Of a stretch of 64,000 nt of DNA, positions 32,813 through 41,497 are shown in pieces. The stretch lies in contig JANXEN010000003.1 of assembly GCA_025058345.1 (NCBI GenBank), positions 149,970 to 213,969 on the forward strand, written 5' to 3'. Both the position numbers and the translations under genes were made by a program. The notes under the pieces were generated by a model, which saw nothing but the letters and a program-made list of their open reading frames with translations, was not told the DNA's origin and did no database searches. The first letter of the stretch is position 1. Each line of letters opens with the position of its first letter. Source of the stretch: Sulfolobales archaeon. Lineage in GTDB: Archaea > Thermoproteota > Thermoprotei_A > Sulfolobales > NBVN01.

Positions 32813-33973
32813 TTAGAAGGAGGTCTTAACTCTCCATATAGAGTATTCATTATGTTTTAGAATTTCTGAAGATGTCTGAGCACCTGACGCTACTTCAAGT
32901 ACCTTAGCGAATAGTCTTTCACCAGCCTCATTTAATGTTTCAGCACCCTCAACAACACCCCCTACGCATACGTCAATAACGCCTCTTAACTTGACGCACG
33001 TTTCCGGGTTTCCAGTAACTTTAATTACTGGGGATATTGGTGAACCAGTAGGAGTGCCTCGTCCAGTTGTAAATATCACTAATTGTGCTCCGCCTGCAAC
33101 TAATCCAGTCACGGATTCAATATCGTATCCTGGGGTATTCATGAATATTACACCTTTTTTACGAGGTTTTTCAGCATAATCTATTACTTCAGTTATCGGT
33201 CTTGAACCGCTTTTAATGATAGCGCCCAGAGATTTTTCCTCGATTGTAGTAAGGCCTCCCATTATGTTGCCTGGAGTTGGGTTAGTTCCTCTTATATCAA
33301 GTCCTGATTCAAGTATCTCCTTCTCAAACCATTCTACGTACTTAAGTAGTTTTTCCTTATGATGTTCGTCTTTAATTCTCCTCAACAATAGGTGTTCAGC
33401 CCCAATTACTTCAGGGGTTTCAGCAAACATTACAGCTGCCCCTAAATCAACTAGTTTATCACTTACGTAACCTACAGCTGGATTTGCTGCAATAGATGAA
33501 GTTGAGTCAGATCCGCCGCATTCAAGACCTACGACTAAGTTCGATATATCGAACGTATGTCTCCGTAGCTTACTTACGTCATCAACGAATTTACGTAGAA
33601 TGTTTATCCCTTTCTCTACTGCTTTTTCATACCCTAGATCCTGAACCACTATTACTTCGACAGGCTTACCGCTTCCCGCAATCTCGTCACCGAGTTTATG
33701 GGGATCTACCTTCTCACATCCAAGACCTACAACCAGTACCGAAAATACGTTAGGGTTAAGAGCTGTTCCCAGAAGAGTTCTGTAAGTTAGTTCGAAGTCG
33801 TATCCTAATTGAGTACAACCACAGGTGTGTAGAGCTACCGAAGTGTTGCTTATTAATGAGCTAAACTTATTAACGACATCATTAATGCATATAACTGTAG
33901 GTAATATTAAAACCTTATTTCTGACCCCAACAGAACCATCTACATTCTCATAACCTAGGAATTCATAGCCCAT
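32813..33973 (-). CDS. UxaA/SuyB family hydro-lyase large subunit
   Basis: 386 residues, matching the C-terminal catalytic part of altronate/galactarate dehydratases and the SuyB subunit of (R)-sulfolactate sulfo-lyase. Signatures: GVRNKVLILPTVICIN near 16-31, TCGCTQLG near 50-57, VGLECGGSDSTSSIAANPAVG near 148-168 and NPTPGNIMGGLTTIEEKSLG near 231-250. The small SAF-domain subunit that usually accompanies it is not in the window. With a ComC-like dehydrogenase, a ThDP enzyme and ComB within 8 kb, sulfolactate is a plausible substrate, but a sugar acid is equally compatible with the sequence. ATG behind AGGTG. Confidence 0.82.
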   Translation of the reverse strand: MGYEFLGYENVDGSVGVRNKVLILPTVICINDVVNKFSSLISNTSVALHTCGCTQLGYDFELTYRTLLGTALNPNVFSVLVVGLGCEKVDPHKLGDEIAGSGKPVEVIVVQDLGYEKAVEKGINILRKFVDDVSKLRRHTFDISNLVVGLECGGSDSTSSIAANPAVGYVSDKLVDLGAAVMFAETPEVIGAEHLLLRRIKDEHHKEKLLKYVEWFEKEILESGLDIRGTNPTPGNIMGGLTTIEEKSLGAIIKSGSRPITEVIDYAEKPRKKGVIFMNTPGYDIESVTGLVAGGAQLVIFTTGRGTPTGSPISPVIKVTGNPETCVKLRGVIDVCVGGVVEGAETLNEAGERLFAKVLEVASGAQTSSEILKHNEYSIWRVKTSF

Positions 33974-34063
33974 TGAAGCACCTAGTAACTATTACAAAAT
34001 CAAATCTTTTAAATACTGAATGTTTGAGTAAGACGCAAATGATGTAATACCAATAAGTGAAAG

Positions 34064-34789
34064 CTACGGCGTATAAGTCAGTTCTCTATATACGTATTGA
34101 TAAGCCCTTTCTAACTCCTTAACAACTACCTCTAGATCCTTGAGATTTCTTACGATAGCTGTCAAACACGTATAGCCATCTTCATTTAAGTCAAATCTCG
34201 CCGTCGTTGCCATCGCTTTGAGCTTGTTTTTAAATTTGAAGGTAGTTCTCACTCCTTCAAAGGAGTTGATGAAGTAGTAAAACGAGTCGCTCTCAATATA
34301 CATTCCAAAGTCCTCCTTAATTGCTGTGAACGCAACTCTTACATCACCGATATGTTTAGAGGCTACTGAAACCCTTTTCCCTCCCTCTAAGGGAGTTGCC
34401 ACTAAATATCCTAGCTTACTAAAGATGTTGGATATTTCAAGTAACTCTCCATCAATGATGTGATTAACAACTTTGATTTCTCCAGGAGGTATCATTCTGA
34501 CACGGCTTAAGGGACCTACATAACTTCCAATGAGGTAGATCTCTGAATACGGTTCACTAAAACCGTAAAATATGCAGAACGCCTTCTCAGGAGGCCAATA
34601 ATACACCTTACCGGGGATGGCTTGAGCGCTAGCACTCAATGACTCTAGCTTAGCTGAGTAAGGTGTGCTAAAGTAGACCTCTTCCTTCCACTTCATTAGA
34701 ACGCTTTTAAATGGTAATAATGCAGATACATCATCCAGGACTTCCAGCACTAATGAATTATCATCATTACATATCACTTCTACTAACAT
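34064..34789 (-). CDS. Cyclophilin-like fold protein with extra C-terminal domain
   Basis: 241 residues. Residues 1 to about 110 show the TM1367/DUF369 cyclophilin-like pattern: DDVSALLPFKSVLMKWKEEVYF, then GKVYYWPPEKAFCIFYG and SYVGPLSRVRMI, parallel to the gene at 34870. The remaining 130 residues (DVRVAFTAIKEDFGMYI…) are an added domain I do not recognise. Prolyl isomerase activity is not expected from this subfamily. ATG behind AGGTG. It is divergent from its shorter relative across 80 bp. Confidence 0.65.
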   Translation of the reverse strand: MLVEVICNDDNSLVLEVLDDVSALLPFKSVLMKWKEEVYFSTPYSAKLESLSASAQAIPGKVYYWPPEKAFCIFYGFSEPYSEIYLIGSYVGPLSRVRMIPPGEIKVVNHIIDGELLEISNIFSKLGYLVATPLEGGKRVSVASKHIGDVRVAFTAIKEDFGMYIESDSFYYFINSFEGVRTTFKFKNKLKAMATTARFDLNEDGYTCLTAIVRNLKDLEVVVKELERAYQYVYRELTYTP

Positions 34790-34869
34790 CGCATATTCAC
34801 CTATACACTCTGTAATTCATGGGGTAAAAACTTAATTTGATGTAAACTACTAATTAGTAAGGTGGTTGA

Positions 34870-35259
34870 TTGAAGGTTAGAATTAGAATTAAATCTAAAT
34901 CAATCGGTGTAGTTCCGGCTGAATTTACGGATGAGTTTAGCCCAAAAACATTTAATGAAATACTTAAGGCATTACCTATAGAGGGTGTGGCTAGCCTTTG
35001 GGGTTCTGAGATATACTTCCCAATCCCTGTTAACCTTCCTGAGGAAAATCCATTTGAGATCGTTGAGAAGGGTGTTATTGCCTACTGGCCTCCTGGGAAT
35101 AGTTTATGTATTTTCTGGGGGCCTACCCCTGCTAGCAGGCGTAAGGATGAGATAAGACCAGCGAGTCCAGTAAATGTCGTAGGCAGAGTTATAGGTGATC
35201 CTGAAGTATTTACAAATGTGAGATATAAGGAAAAAATAGTTGTTGAGAGAGAAGATTAA
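34870..35259 (+). CDS. Cyclophilin-like fold protein (TM1367/DUF369 family)
   Basis: 129 residues. The family blocks are LKALPIEGVASLWGSEIYFPIPV, VEKGVIAYWPPGNSLCIFWGPTPAS and EIRPASPVNVVGRVIGD. These are small beta-barrels resembling cyclophilin without known isomerase activity. TTG start four bases after GGTGGTTGA, the same start context as the TldD gene at the left edge. Its 3' end overlaps the convergent dehydrogenase gene by four bases. Confidence 0.88.
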   Translation: MKVRIRIKSKSIGVVPAEFTDEFSPKTFNEILKALPIEGVASLWGSEIYFPIPVNLPEENPFEIVEKGVIAYWPPGNSLCIFWGPTPASRRKDEIRPASPVNVVGRVIGDPEVFTNVRYKEKIVVERED

Positions 35260-36290
35260 TTTGTAGGGAACTCAACACCATACTTAATAGATAATTCCTT
35301 TAATTCTTTAAGGGTTTCATCGTCGAGTGGGATTCCTCTTTCAACCCTATTTAAGTAAGTCCTATGTTCAGGTTCTCCAGGCATTAATACTTCAAATCCG
35401 GGGGCTGTTGGGGTGGACTTAACTAAGTTTATGTATTCTGTGATTTCTTCTATGTATTCATTATACGGCCTAAATGAGTTTATATCTACAGCACCTATGA
35501 ATACCCCTCCCTGGCTGTAGAACATACCTCTCCTCATCTTTAAGCTGTATCCTCCTCCTAGGACTACCCCGCATAGGATATCGACAGCTACTGCTAGGCC
35601 GAAGCCTTTATACCCTCCGAAAGGTAGTAGAATACCCTCGATCGCTTCCTTAGGGTCTGTAGTCATTAGACCTTCTTTATTCATTGCCCAGCCTTCAGGG
35701 ATTTTCTCACCCTTATGTGCTGCTACTAATATCTTACCTCTAGCAACAACACTCATAGCCATATCTAAGATTATAGGAGGTCTATCTTTAGTGGGGAATC
35801 CTATAGCTATGGGATTAGTGCCGGTAATAGGTTTCTTACAACCCAGTGGAGCTATATTAGGTGAGGCATTAGCACTTACGAAACCAACCATTCCATTATC
35901 AACGATCTTCATTACATAATATCCTAACATACCTATATGCTTTAAGTTCTTAATACCTACAAAGGAAACCCCGAATCCTTTAGCCTTACCTACGGCTATC
36001 TCCGTAGCCTTCAAAGCAACCGGTTGACCAATCCCGTTATCCCCATCAATAAGTGCGTAAGGACCGCCATCCTTAACCACTTTAACGTTTGGATTCGGGT
36101 TTATCTCTCCACGTACAATACCGCTAACATAGAACGGTAGGCGGATAATTCCATGGGAATCTACGCCCCTTAGATTAGCAAGCACTAACTGGTCTGTAAC
36201 CACCTCGGCGTGGCCTTTAGGTACACCAACCTTTATTAATACTTCATTTGAAAATTGACGCAATTTTTCTTGAGGAATTATAAAGGTCAT
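35256..36290 (-). CDS. Ldh_2 family NAD(P)-dependent 2-hydroxyacid dehydrogenase (ComC-like)
   Basis: 344 residues of the malate/L-sulfolactate/L-lactate dehydrogenase family, which is unrelated to classical LDH. Diagnostic motifs: LANLRGVDSHGIIRLPFYV near 38-56 with the catalytic histidine, GVKNLKHIG-type segment FVGIKNLKHIGMLGYY near 110-125, TGTNPIAIGFPTKDRPPIILDMAMS near 157-181 and LLPFGGYKGFGLA near 221-233. In methanogens the homologue ComC oxidises (S)-sulfolactate to sulfopyruvate. ATG at 36290 behind GGTGC. It lies between a ThDP enzyme and the UxaA/SuyB-like gene. Malate, lactate or ureidoglycolate remain possible substrates. Confidence 0.87.
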   Translation of the reverse strand: MTFIIPQEKLRQFSNEVLIKVGVPKGHAEVVTDQLVLANLRGVDSHGIIRLPFYVSGIVRGEINPNPNVKVVKDGGPYALIDGDNGIGQPVALKATEIAVGKAKGFGVSFVGIKNLKHIGMLGYYVMKIVDNGMVGFVSANASPNIAPLGCKKPITGTNPIAIGFPTKDRPPIILDMAMSVVARGKILVAAHKGEKIPEGWAMNKEGLMTTDPKEAIEGILLPFGGYKGFGLAVAVDILCGVVLGGGYSLKMRRGMFYSQGGVFIGAVDINSFRPYNEYIEEITEYINLVKSTPTAPGFEVLMPGEPEHRTYLNRVERGIPLDDETLKELKELSIKYGVEFPTN

Positions 36291-36329
36291 TGTTCAGCAC
36301 CAACATTATATGAGGTGTCATAATATATT

Positions 36330-38021
36330 TTAACGTTTACTAATTTCACTTATTCTGCTAGCCTTATACAGTCTCCTCATAGGGAGCGGTACTGAATTAG
36401 GGTCTATCACAACATCAACGACTACTGGTCTATCCTTAGCTAAACTTAATGCTTTATCAACCCCTTCCTTAAGCTCATCCCTCTTCTCAATCCTAATGCC
36501 ATGAGCGCCTAAGGACTTAGCTAATTCGCAGTAGTTTACTGAGGGTAGTTTATGCGTTAGGTCAGTGCCGTAGCTAGCTCTCTCATAGATCCTTACTACC
36601 CTATATGATGAGTCGTTAAATACGAAGATGATTACTGGTAGGTTATATCTAACGCCTGTTACAACTTCTAAGCCTGTCATTAGGAATCCACCATCTCCTA
36701 CAAGACCAACGACCTTAGCATCTCTTCTAGCTAATTTCGCTCCTATAGCGCTTGGAACACCCATACCCATCGATACGTAACTAGTGGTTATTACGTATGT
36801 TCTGGGTTTGTAAATAGGCATGGTGAATGTTTCAATTCTATGTGCCCCCACATCACATGTGAAGATAGTGTCTTCATCGAATGTATCCCTTATCAGTTTG
36901 ACGACTTCCCAGGATTCGATTAACTCGCTACTAGGTATTGGTTCGCTAGGATGTGATTTTTTAGCGGTTGCCCATAAATTGCTAAGGACTTCACTGCTGC
37001 CTCTAGAAATCTTTCCAACACACTCGTTCTTAGACTTAAGTAGTATTTTATTTAGGAATTCCTTAACGTCAGCTTCCACAGCTAGGGTAGGTTTAAAAAC
37101 TCTACCGAATTCATCACTCGATATGTTTACATGTATTAAATTACCGGATATCTTCATAGAGTATCTACCGGTACCCATTTGACTAAACCTAACTCCTAGA
37201 GCCAGTACGAGGTCCGCATTACTTAACAATTCCTCAGCTACTAAGTCACCTAGGTTTCCAGCAGCAACTCCCGCGTAGAGTGGGTGACTCGGATGTATGA
37301 CTCCCTTACCCATCACTGTAGTACATACAGGTATGTCGAAGTATTCAGCAAAAGCAATTAGTTCTGACTCAGCCCCTGATATGGTGACCCCTCTTCCTGC
37401 TAGGATTACAGGTTTTTTAGAACTCCTAAGCATCCTCAGAACCTCATTAATTACATCTTCATTAGGTGTAGGTCTGGATGCAGGTAATCTCAAGTAATGA
37501 TAGCTGTCAATGTTTTCATCAAAGATATCTGCAGGCATTTCTAAATAAACAGGACCTGGTCGCCCTGAGACAGCTGTGTTGAATGCTTTCGAAATCACGT
37601 CAGGGATTTGATTGGGGGCAGTGATCTTGAACTGCCTTTTAGTCACGGTTCTAAATACGTTTAGTTGGTCGGACTCGTTTGGAAATGCGTGAAGGCAATT
37701 CTTATATGCGATACTTCTTGGTGGTGTGGTTGCTATTACAACTAAAGGATCACCTTCGACATGAGCCATGGCTATAGGATTCACAGCTCCTAAGACGCCA
37801 GGACCACCAGTTAGTACACTTACACCAACTTTACCGCTAACTCTCGAATATGAGATGCCCATGAAACCTACTCCAGGTTCGTATGCGGCATTAATTGACT
37901 TAGGCTTACCTGCCTTTTCAATGCTGATGGACAAGCCTAATGTGTGCTCAGCGAAGACCGTAAAGTAATACTCGACATCTTCCTTATTTAGTATATCTAC
38001 TAATAATTCACTTACCTTCAT
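36330..38021 (-). CDS. ThDP-dependent decarboxylase/synthase, acetolactate synthase-like
   Basis: 563 residues with all three domains: the N-terminal pyrimidine-binding domain with glutamate in AAYEPGVGFMGISYSRVSG near 45-63 (catalytic Glu), a central domain (RSSKKPVILAGRGVTISGAE near 201), and the C-terminal diphosphate domain with VGLVGDGGFLMTGLEVVTGV…FVFND near 440-470. No transit or membrane segment. The family includes acetolactate synthase, sulfoacetaldehyde acetyltransferase and 2-ketoacid decarboxylases; the sequence alone does not decide among them. The residue pattern HAFPNESDQLNVFRTVTKRQ is synthase-like. Next to the ComC-like dehydrogenase a sulfopyruvate or pyruvate substrate is attractive. 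ATG behind AAGGGAT. Confidence 0.85.
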   Translation of the reverse strand: MKVSELLVDILNKEDVEYYFTVFAEHTLGLSISIEKAGKPKSINAAYEPGVGFMGISYSRVSGKVGVSVLTGGPGVLGAVNPIAMAHVEGDPLVVIATTPPRSIAYKNCLHAFPNESDQLNVFRTVTKRQFKITAPNQIPDVISKAFNTAVSGRPGPVYLEMPADIFDENIDSYHYLRLPASRPTPNEDVINEVLRMLRSSKKPVILAGRGVTISGAESELIAFAEYFDIPVCTTVMGKGVIHPSHPLYAGVAAGNLGDLVAEELLSNADLVLALGVRFSQMGTGRYSMKISGNLIHVNISSDEFGRVFKPTLAVEADVKEFLNKILLKSKNECVGKISRGSSEVLSNLWATAKKSHPSEPIPSSELIESWEVVKLIRDTFDEDTIFTCDVGAHRIETFTMPIYKPRTYVITTSYVSMGMGVPSAIGAKLARRDAKVVGLVGDGGFLMTGLEVVTGVRYNLPVIIFVFNDSSYRVVRIYERASYGTDLTHKLPSVNYCELAKSLGAHGIRIEKRDELKEGVDKALSLAKDRPVVVDVVIDPNSVPLPMRRLYKASRISEISKR

Positions 38022-38271
38022 AATTAAATCCCTTATATTCTAGCTGGTTGATAATATTAACCTTCCGTATTAATAACTCGGTGGTTCAACGAGGAGGCTC
38101 ATATTTTAAAAATTTAAATAGCGTTATGTACCGTAAATAATTTATATATAAGATAGGGAATTTTGATTAAATTTTTTAAAGACAAAATCATTTCAGCGAA
38201 TTTAATTTTTTTAGTCAGCATTTAAATGATAAAGTTTTTAAACTTAGTATAATTCTAATTGGGGATGTGAA

Positions 38272-39525
38272 ATGAGTTTCCTAAATAATGTGCTAGATAC
38301 TGTAAAAAGAGGGTGTGAAATCGGTGGGTTTCCAGAAGAGTTTTATGAAGTGGTAAGTAAGCCTGAGAGGATAGTGATTGTTAAAATCCCCGTTAAATTA
38401 AGTAGCGGTAAATTCACTGTGTTTCAGGGCTATAGGGTTCAGCACAATAGCGCTTTAGGTCCTTATAAGGGAGGTATTAGATTTCACCCAGACTTAACTT
38501 TAGAAGATGATATTGCTTTAGCCACGATTATGACTCTCAAGAACTCGCTGGCTGGTCTACCTTATGGTGGAGCGAAAGGCGGTATTAAATTAAATCCTAA
38601 GGAATTAACTCAGAAGGACTTAGAGGCGATTTGTAGAGGTTATGTTAGCGGGTTAAGGGTAGTTTTAGGTGAGTACGTAGATATTCCCGCACCTGACGTT
38701 GGCACTAATTCTCAGATGATGGCGTGGATGGTAGATGAATACAGTAAAATTGTCGGACATAATGTCCCCGGCGTTTTCACCGCTAAACCACCGATACTTC
38801 ATGGAAATCCAGTAAGGGAGTACGCCACCGGATTTGGATGTGCAGTTATGTCTAGAGAGATGGCTAACAAGTTGTTAGGAGGTATTGAGGGGAAGAAAGT
38901 AAGTATTCAGGGATTCGGAAACACTGGTCAGTGGCATGCATATTACTTATCGAAGATGGGAGCTAAGGTCGTAGCTGTTAGCGACACAAGTGGGACGGTC
39001 TACGATCCTTCTGGACTTGACGTTGAACTAGCTATTAAGGTTAAAAACACTACTGGCAAAGTCCTAAACTATCCGAAGGGTGAGAAAATAGCCGATCCTC
39101 AAGCATCTCTATATGTAGATGTTGACATACTCGGACCAGATGCGATGGAGAATCAAATAACAGTTGAAAACGTCGGTAAGGTAAAGGCTAAAATAATAGT
39201 TGAGGGTGCCAACGGTCCTACAACCCCTGCAGCCGAGATGGAGTTAGCTAAGAAGGGAGCCGTTGTAGTACCTGACTTTCTAGCTAACGCAGGTGGAGTG
39301 GTTATGAGTTACTTAGAGTGGGTCGAAAACCTTCAATGGTACATATGGGATGAGGAGGAGACTAGAGCTAAGTTAGAGAAGATCATGAAATCTAATTTAG
39401 ATAGAACTTATAAGAAATTTGAAGAGTTACGAAGTTCGGGAAGGGCTTATACTATGAGAGATGCTGCATTAGTTCTGTCTTTAGAGCGTATATATCATGC
39501 AATGAGAACTAGAGGTTGGATTTAG
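38272..39525 (+). CDS. gdhA: Glutamate dehydrogenase
   Basis: 417 residues, hexameric archaeal type. [20 protein letters not shown] near 49-68 and the catalytic lysine region [14 protein letters not shown] near 97-110; cofactor motif [20 protein letters not shown] near 214-233; C-terminal [20 protein letters not shown] near 335-354. Interconverts glutamate and 2-oxoglutarate plus ammonia. ATG at 38272 behind GGGGATGTGA, with TTTTTAAAC upstream as TATA box. The 250 bp before it are strongly AT-rich and hold the back-to-back promoters with the ThDP gene. Confidence 0.96.
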   Translation: MSFLNNVLDTVKRGCEIGGFPEEFYEVVSKPERIVIVKIPVKLSSGKFTVFQGYRVQHNSALGPYKGGIRFHPDLTLEDDIALATIMTLKNSLAGLPYGGAKGGIKLNPKELTQKDLEAICRGYVSGLRVVLGEYVDIPAPDVGTNSQMMAWMVDEYSKIVGHNVPGVFTAKPPILHGNPVREYATGFGCAVMSREMANKLLGGIEGKKVSIQGFGNTGQWHAYYLSKMGAKVVAVSDTSGTVYDPSGLDVELAIKVKNTTGKVLNYPKGEKIADPQASLYVDVDILGPDAMENQITVENVGKVKAKIIVEGANGPTTPAAEMELAKKGAVVVPDFLANAGGVVMSYLEWVENLQWYIWDEEETRAKLEKIMKSNLDRTYKKFEELRSSGRAYTMRDAALVLSLERIYHAMRTRGWI

Positions 39526-39697
39526 AGCTAATCCATAATATTAAGTCATTTTTTGTAATTGTTTTCATTTTTACCATATGGTCAACTCTTCATAGGTTGC
39601 TTTAATTTACGGGTTTAAATAATTAAATAAACGAATTAAGTATAATTTCCTACAAAAAACTTAAAAATTTTGAATCAATATATAATTCGGTGAAATT

Positions 39698-40399
39698 GTG
39701 CCTGGAAATATTCCTCTTATTGGTGAATTATTTCCGAAGATGGAAATAATAACAAATTATGGTAAGAAGGTATTACCTGATGAGTATAGCGGTAAGTGGT
39801 TCGTACTCTTCAGTCATCCTGCAGATTTCACTCCAGTATGTACTACTGAGTTCGTGGCTTTCGCAATCCGTTATAATGATTTCAAGAAATTAAATACTGA
39901 GCTAATAGGTTTAAGTATAGATAGTAATTACAGCCACATTAAATGGATTGAATGGATTAGGGATAAGTTAGGGTATGAAATACCGTTTCCTATAATCGCA
40001 GATCCTAGGGGATCAGTTGCAGAGAAGTTAGGGCTGCTTCATGCACAGTCATCTACAGCTACTGTCAGGGCTGTATTCATAGTAGATCCTAAGGGAGTTA
40101 TACGAGCTATCTTATATTACCCACTTGAGTTGGGTAGGAACATCGATGAGATACTTAGGATGATTAAGGCTTTGCAGGTGCATGAGCAGAACAGAGTTGC
40201 TATCCCAGCTAACTGGCCTAACAACGAGTTAATAGGTGAGAGAGTTATAATTCCACCACCTTCAAATATGGCTGATATCCCTGAGAGGCTAAAGAAATAC
40301 GAATGCTTTGATTGGTGGTTCTGTCATAGAGAAATATCCTCCGAAGATGCTGCTGAGGCAAGGAGGTTTCTTAAGAGAGTAGCTGAAAGCCGTAAATGA
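39698..40399 (+). CDS. Peroxiredoxin (archaeal Prx6 type)
   Basis: 233 residues. Peroxidatic cysteine in [13 protein letters not shown] near residue 50, and two further cysteines in [12 protein letters not shown] near 206-213, the arrangement of the decameric archaeal peroxiredoxins such as ApTPx. Reduces hydrogen peroxide and alkyl hydroperoxides. GTG start at 39698 behind CGGTGA. Single gene with its own promoter (AT-rich, TCAATATATAATTC just upstream). Confidence 0.95.
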   Translation: MPGNIPLIGELFPKMEIITNYGKKVLPDEYSGKWFVLFSHPADFTPVCTTEFVAFAIRYNDFKKLNTELIGLSIDSNYSHIKWIEWIRDKLGYEIPFPIIADPRGSVAEKLGLLHAQSSTATVRAVFIVDPKGVIRAILYYPLELGRNIDEILRMIKALQVHEQNRVAIPANWPNNELIGERVIIPPPSNMADIPERLKKYECFDWWFCHREISSEDAAEARRFLKRVAESRK

Positions 40400-40431
40400 T
40401 TCAGTTTTTGAAGTAAATTATTAATTCTAAA

Positions 40432-41181
40432 TTATAGATTTGTGTTTTGATACTTCTTTATGACGTTGTTAATAAGGTATGGAACTACATCAATAGTATT
40501 AACTTTACTTGAGAATATGACGTCATTCTCTCTTCCTGTATTCCATAGGAAGCTACCACCTCTACCTAACTTAATTACATCAAATATCTTACCCTTCGTA
40601 TATACGGAGTCAAACGTATGTAGAGATGCTAATGCTTCATCACTTAACGTTAATTCAGTATATTTACTTAATTCATAGATTATTGCTCCAGCACCTAGAA
40701 AATCTTCTATAGCGAATTGATTTCTCCTGTATCCCGCACAAACTATGTTGATTGATGAAATTCCCGATCGATATATGACTTTAGCTACGGAATGCGCGTT
40801 AACAAGCGAGCCTATGAAGACGTTCTTCAATCCTAAGTTTATTGCCTCACTAACTAATAGTGCACCAGATGTTGTTCTAATTACTAATTTATTATTGCCT
40901 AGTCCATAAAGTTCAACGTAGTTGATGATTCCTGTAGGCGAATTATCTAAGTCGGCGAAAGGGGGTTTGATACCGTCAACTTCAGCCGCTAATGGGGCGT
41001 TGATTGATTTGTGGAACTTATATGCGGCGTCTAGATCTGAAAATACGTAGATATCATCTATACCTTTGGATAGGGCCGTTACAACTAATGTTGAAAACCT
41101 TAGTACATCAACGATGATGTATGCATCAGCTGTATGCTCTTTCAAACCCTTGACGAACCAGCTAACATTTACTTGTGTCAT
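40432..41181 (-). CDS. comB: 2-phosphosulfolactate phosphatase (ComB family)
   Basis: 249 residues. ComB features: IIVDVLRFSTLVVTALSKGIDDIYVF near 22-47, AAEVDGIKPPFADLDNSPTGI near 64-84, IRTTSGALLVSEA near 101-113 and AGYRRNQFAIEDFLGAGAIIYEL near 147-169 (acidic Mg-binding region). It hydrolyses (2R)-phosphosulfolactate to sulfolactate in coenzyme M synthesis; homologues also occur in non-methanogens. No comA is seen in the window. A TATA-like TTTATAAT about 30 bases upstream of the ATG suggests a short leader. Confidence 0.9.
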   Translation of the reverse strand: MTQVNVSWFVKGLKEHTADAYIIVDVLRFSTLVVTALSKGIDDIYVFSDLDAAYKFHKSINAPLAAEVDGIKPPFADLDNSPTGIINYVELYGLGNNKLVIRTTSGALLVSEAINLGLKNVFIGSLVNAHSVAKVIYRSGISSINIVCAGYRRNQFAIEDFLGAGAIIYELSKYTELTLSDEALASLHTFDSVYTKGKIFDVIKLGRGGSFLWNTGRENDVIFSSKVNTIDVVPYLINNVIKKYQNTNL

Positions 41182-41220
41182 CGTGTTTCATTAAGTGTGG
41201 AAAAATTAAGGATTATAAAC

Positions 41221-41433
41221 TTATCTATGTGTATCTAAAGAATCCCCTACCCTATATATTGTGAATCTGCCTTTTCTCTTCTTATATATCTTGAGATATC
41301 CTAATTTCTGCAGGTTCTTTAAAATTCTCCCGGCAGTATGTGTTGTGATGTTGAATCGCTTGGCAAGCTTTCTAGCATCTATATATTCCTTCCCCTCAGA
41401 TAAAATCCAATCAATAATGTTCCCCACTTCCAT
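41221..41433 (-). CDS. Small winged-helix DNA-binding protein
   Basis: 70 residues, essentially one winged helix: EVGNIIDWILSEGKEYIDARKLAKRFNITTHTAGRILKNLQKLGYLKIYKKRKGRFTI in outline, with the recognition helix THTAGRILKNLQKLG and a basic wing KKRKGRFTIYRV. ATG at 41431-41433 follows GGTG. It is divergent from the glycerate kinase gene across a gap that contains that gene's TATA box, so a role in controlling it, or itself, is likely but unproven. Confidence 0.78.
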   Translation of the reverse strand: MEVGNIIDWILSEGKEYIDARKLAKRFNITTHTAGRILKNLQKLGYLKIYKKRKGRFTIYRVGDSLDTHR

Positions 41434-41470
41434 AGAAGACACCGCATCTAATATTAAAGAAGACAGTGAA

Positions 41471-41478
41471 ATTTATAA
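41471..41478 (+). promoter_or_regulatory. TATA box for glycerate kinase, probable leaderless mRNA
   Basis: ATTTATAA sits about 25 bases before the GTG/ATG cluster at 41498-41510, which places the expected transcription start on the start codon itself. There is no usable Shine-Dalgarno before 41498, although an internal GGTGATG precedes the last ATG. Confidence 0.5.
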
Positions 41479-41497
41479 GCTATTACTAAATACGTAA

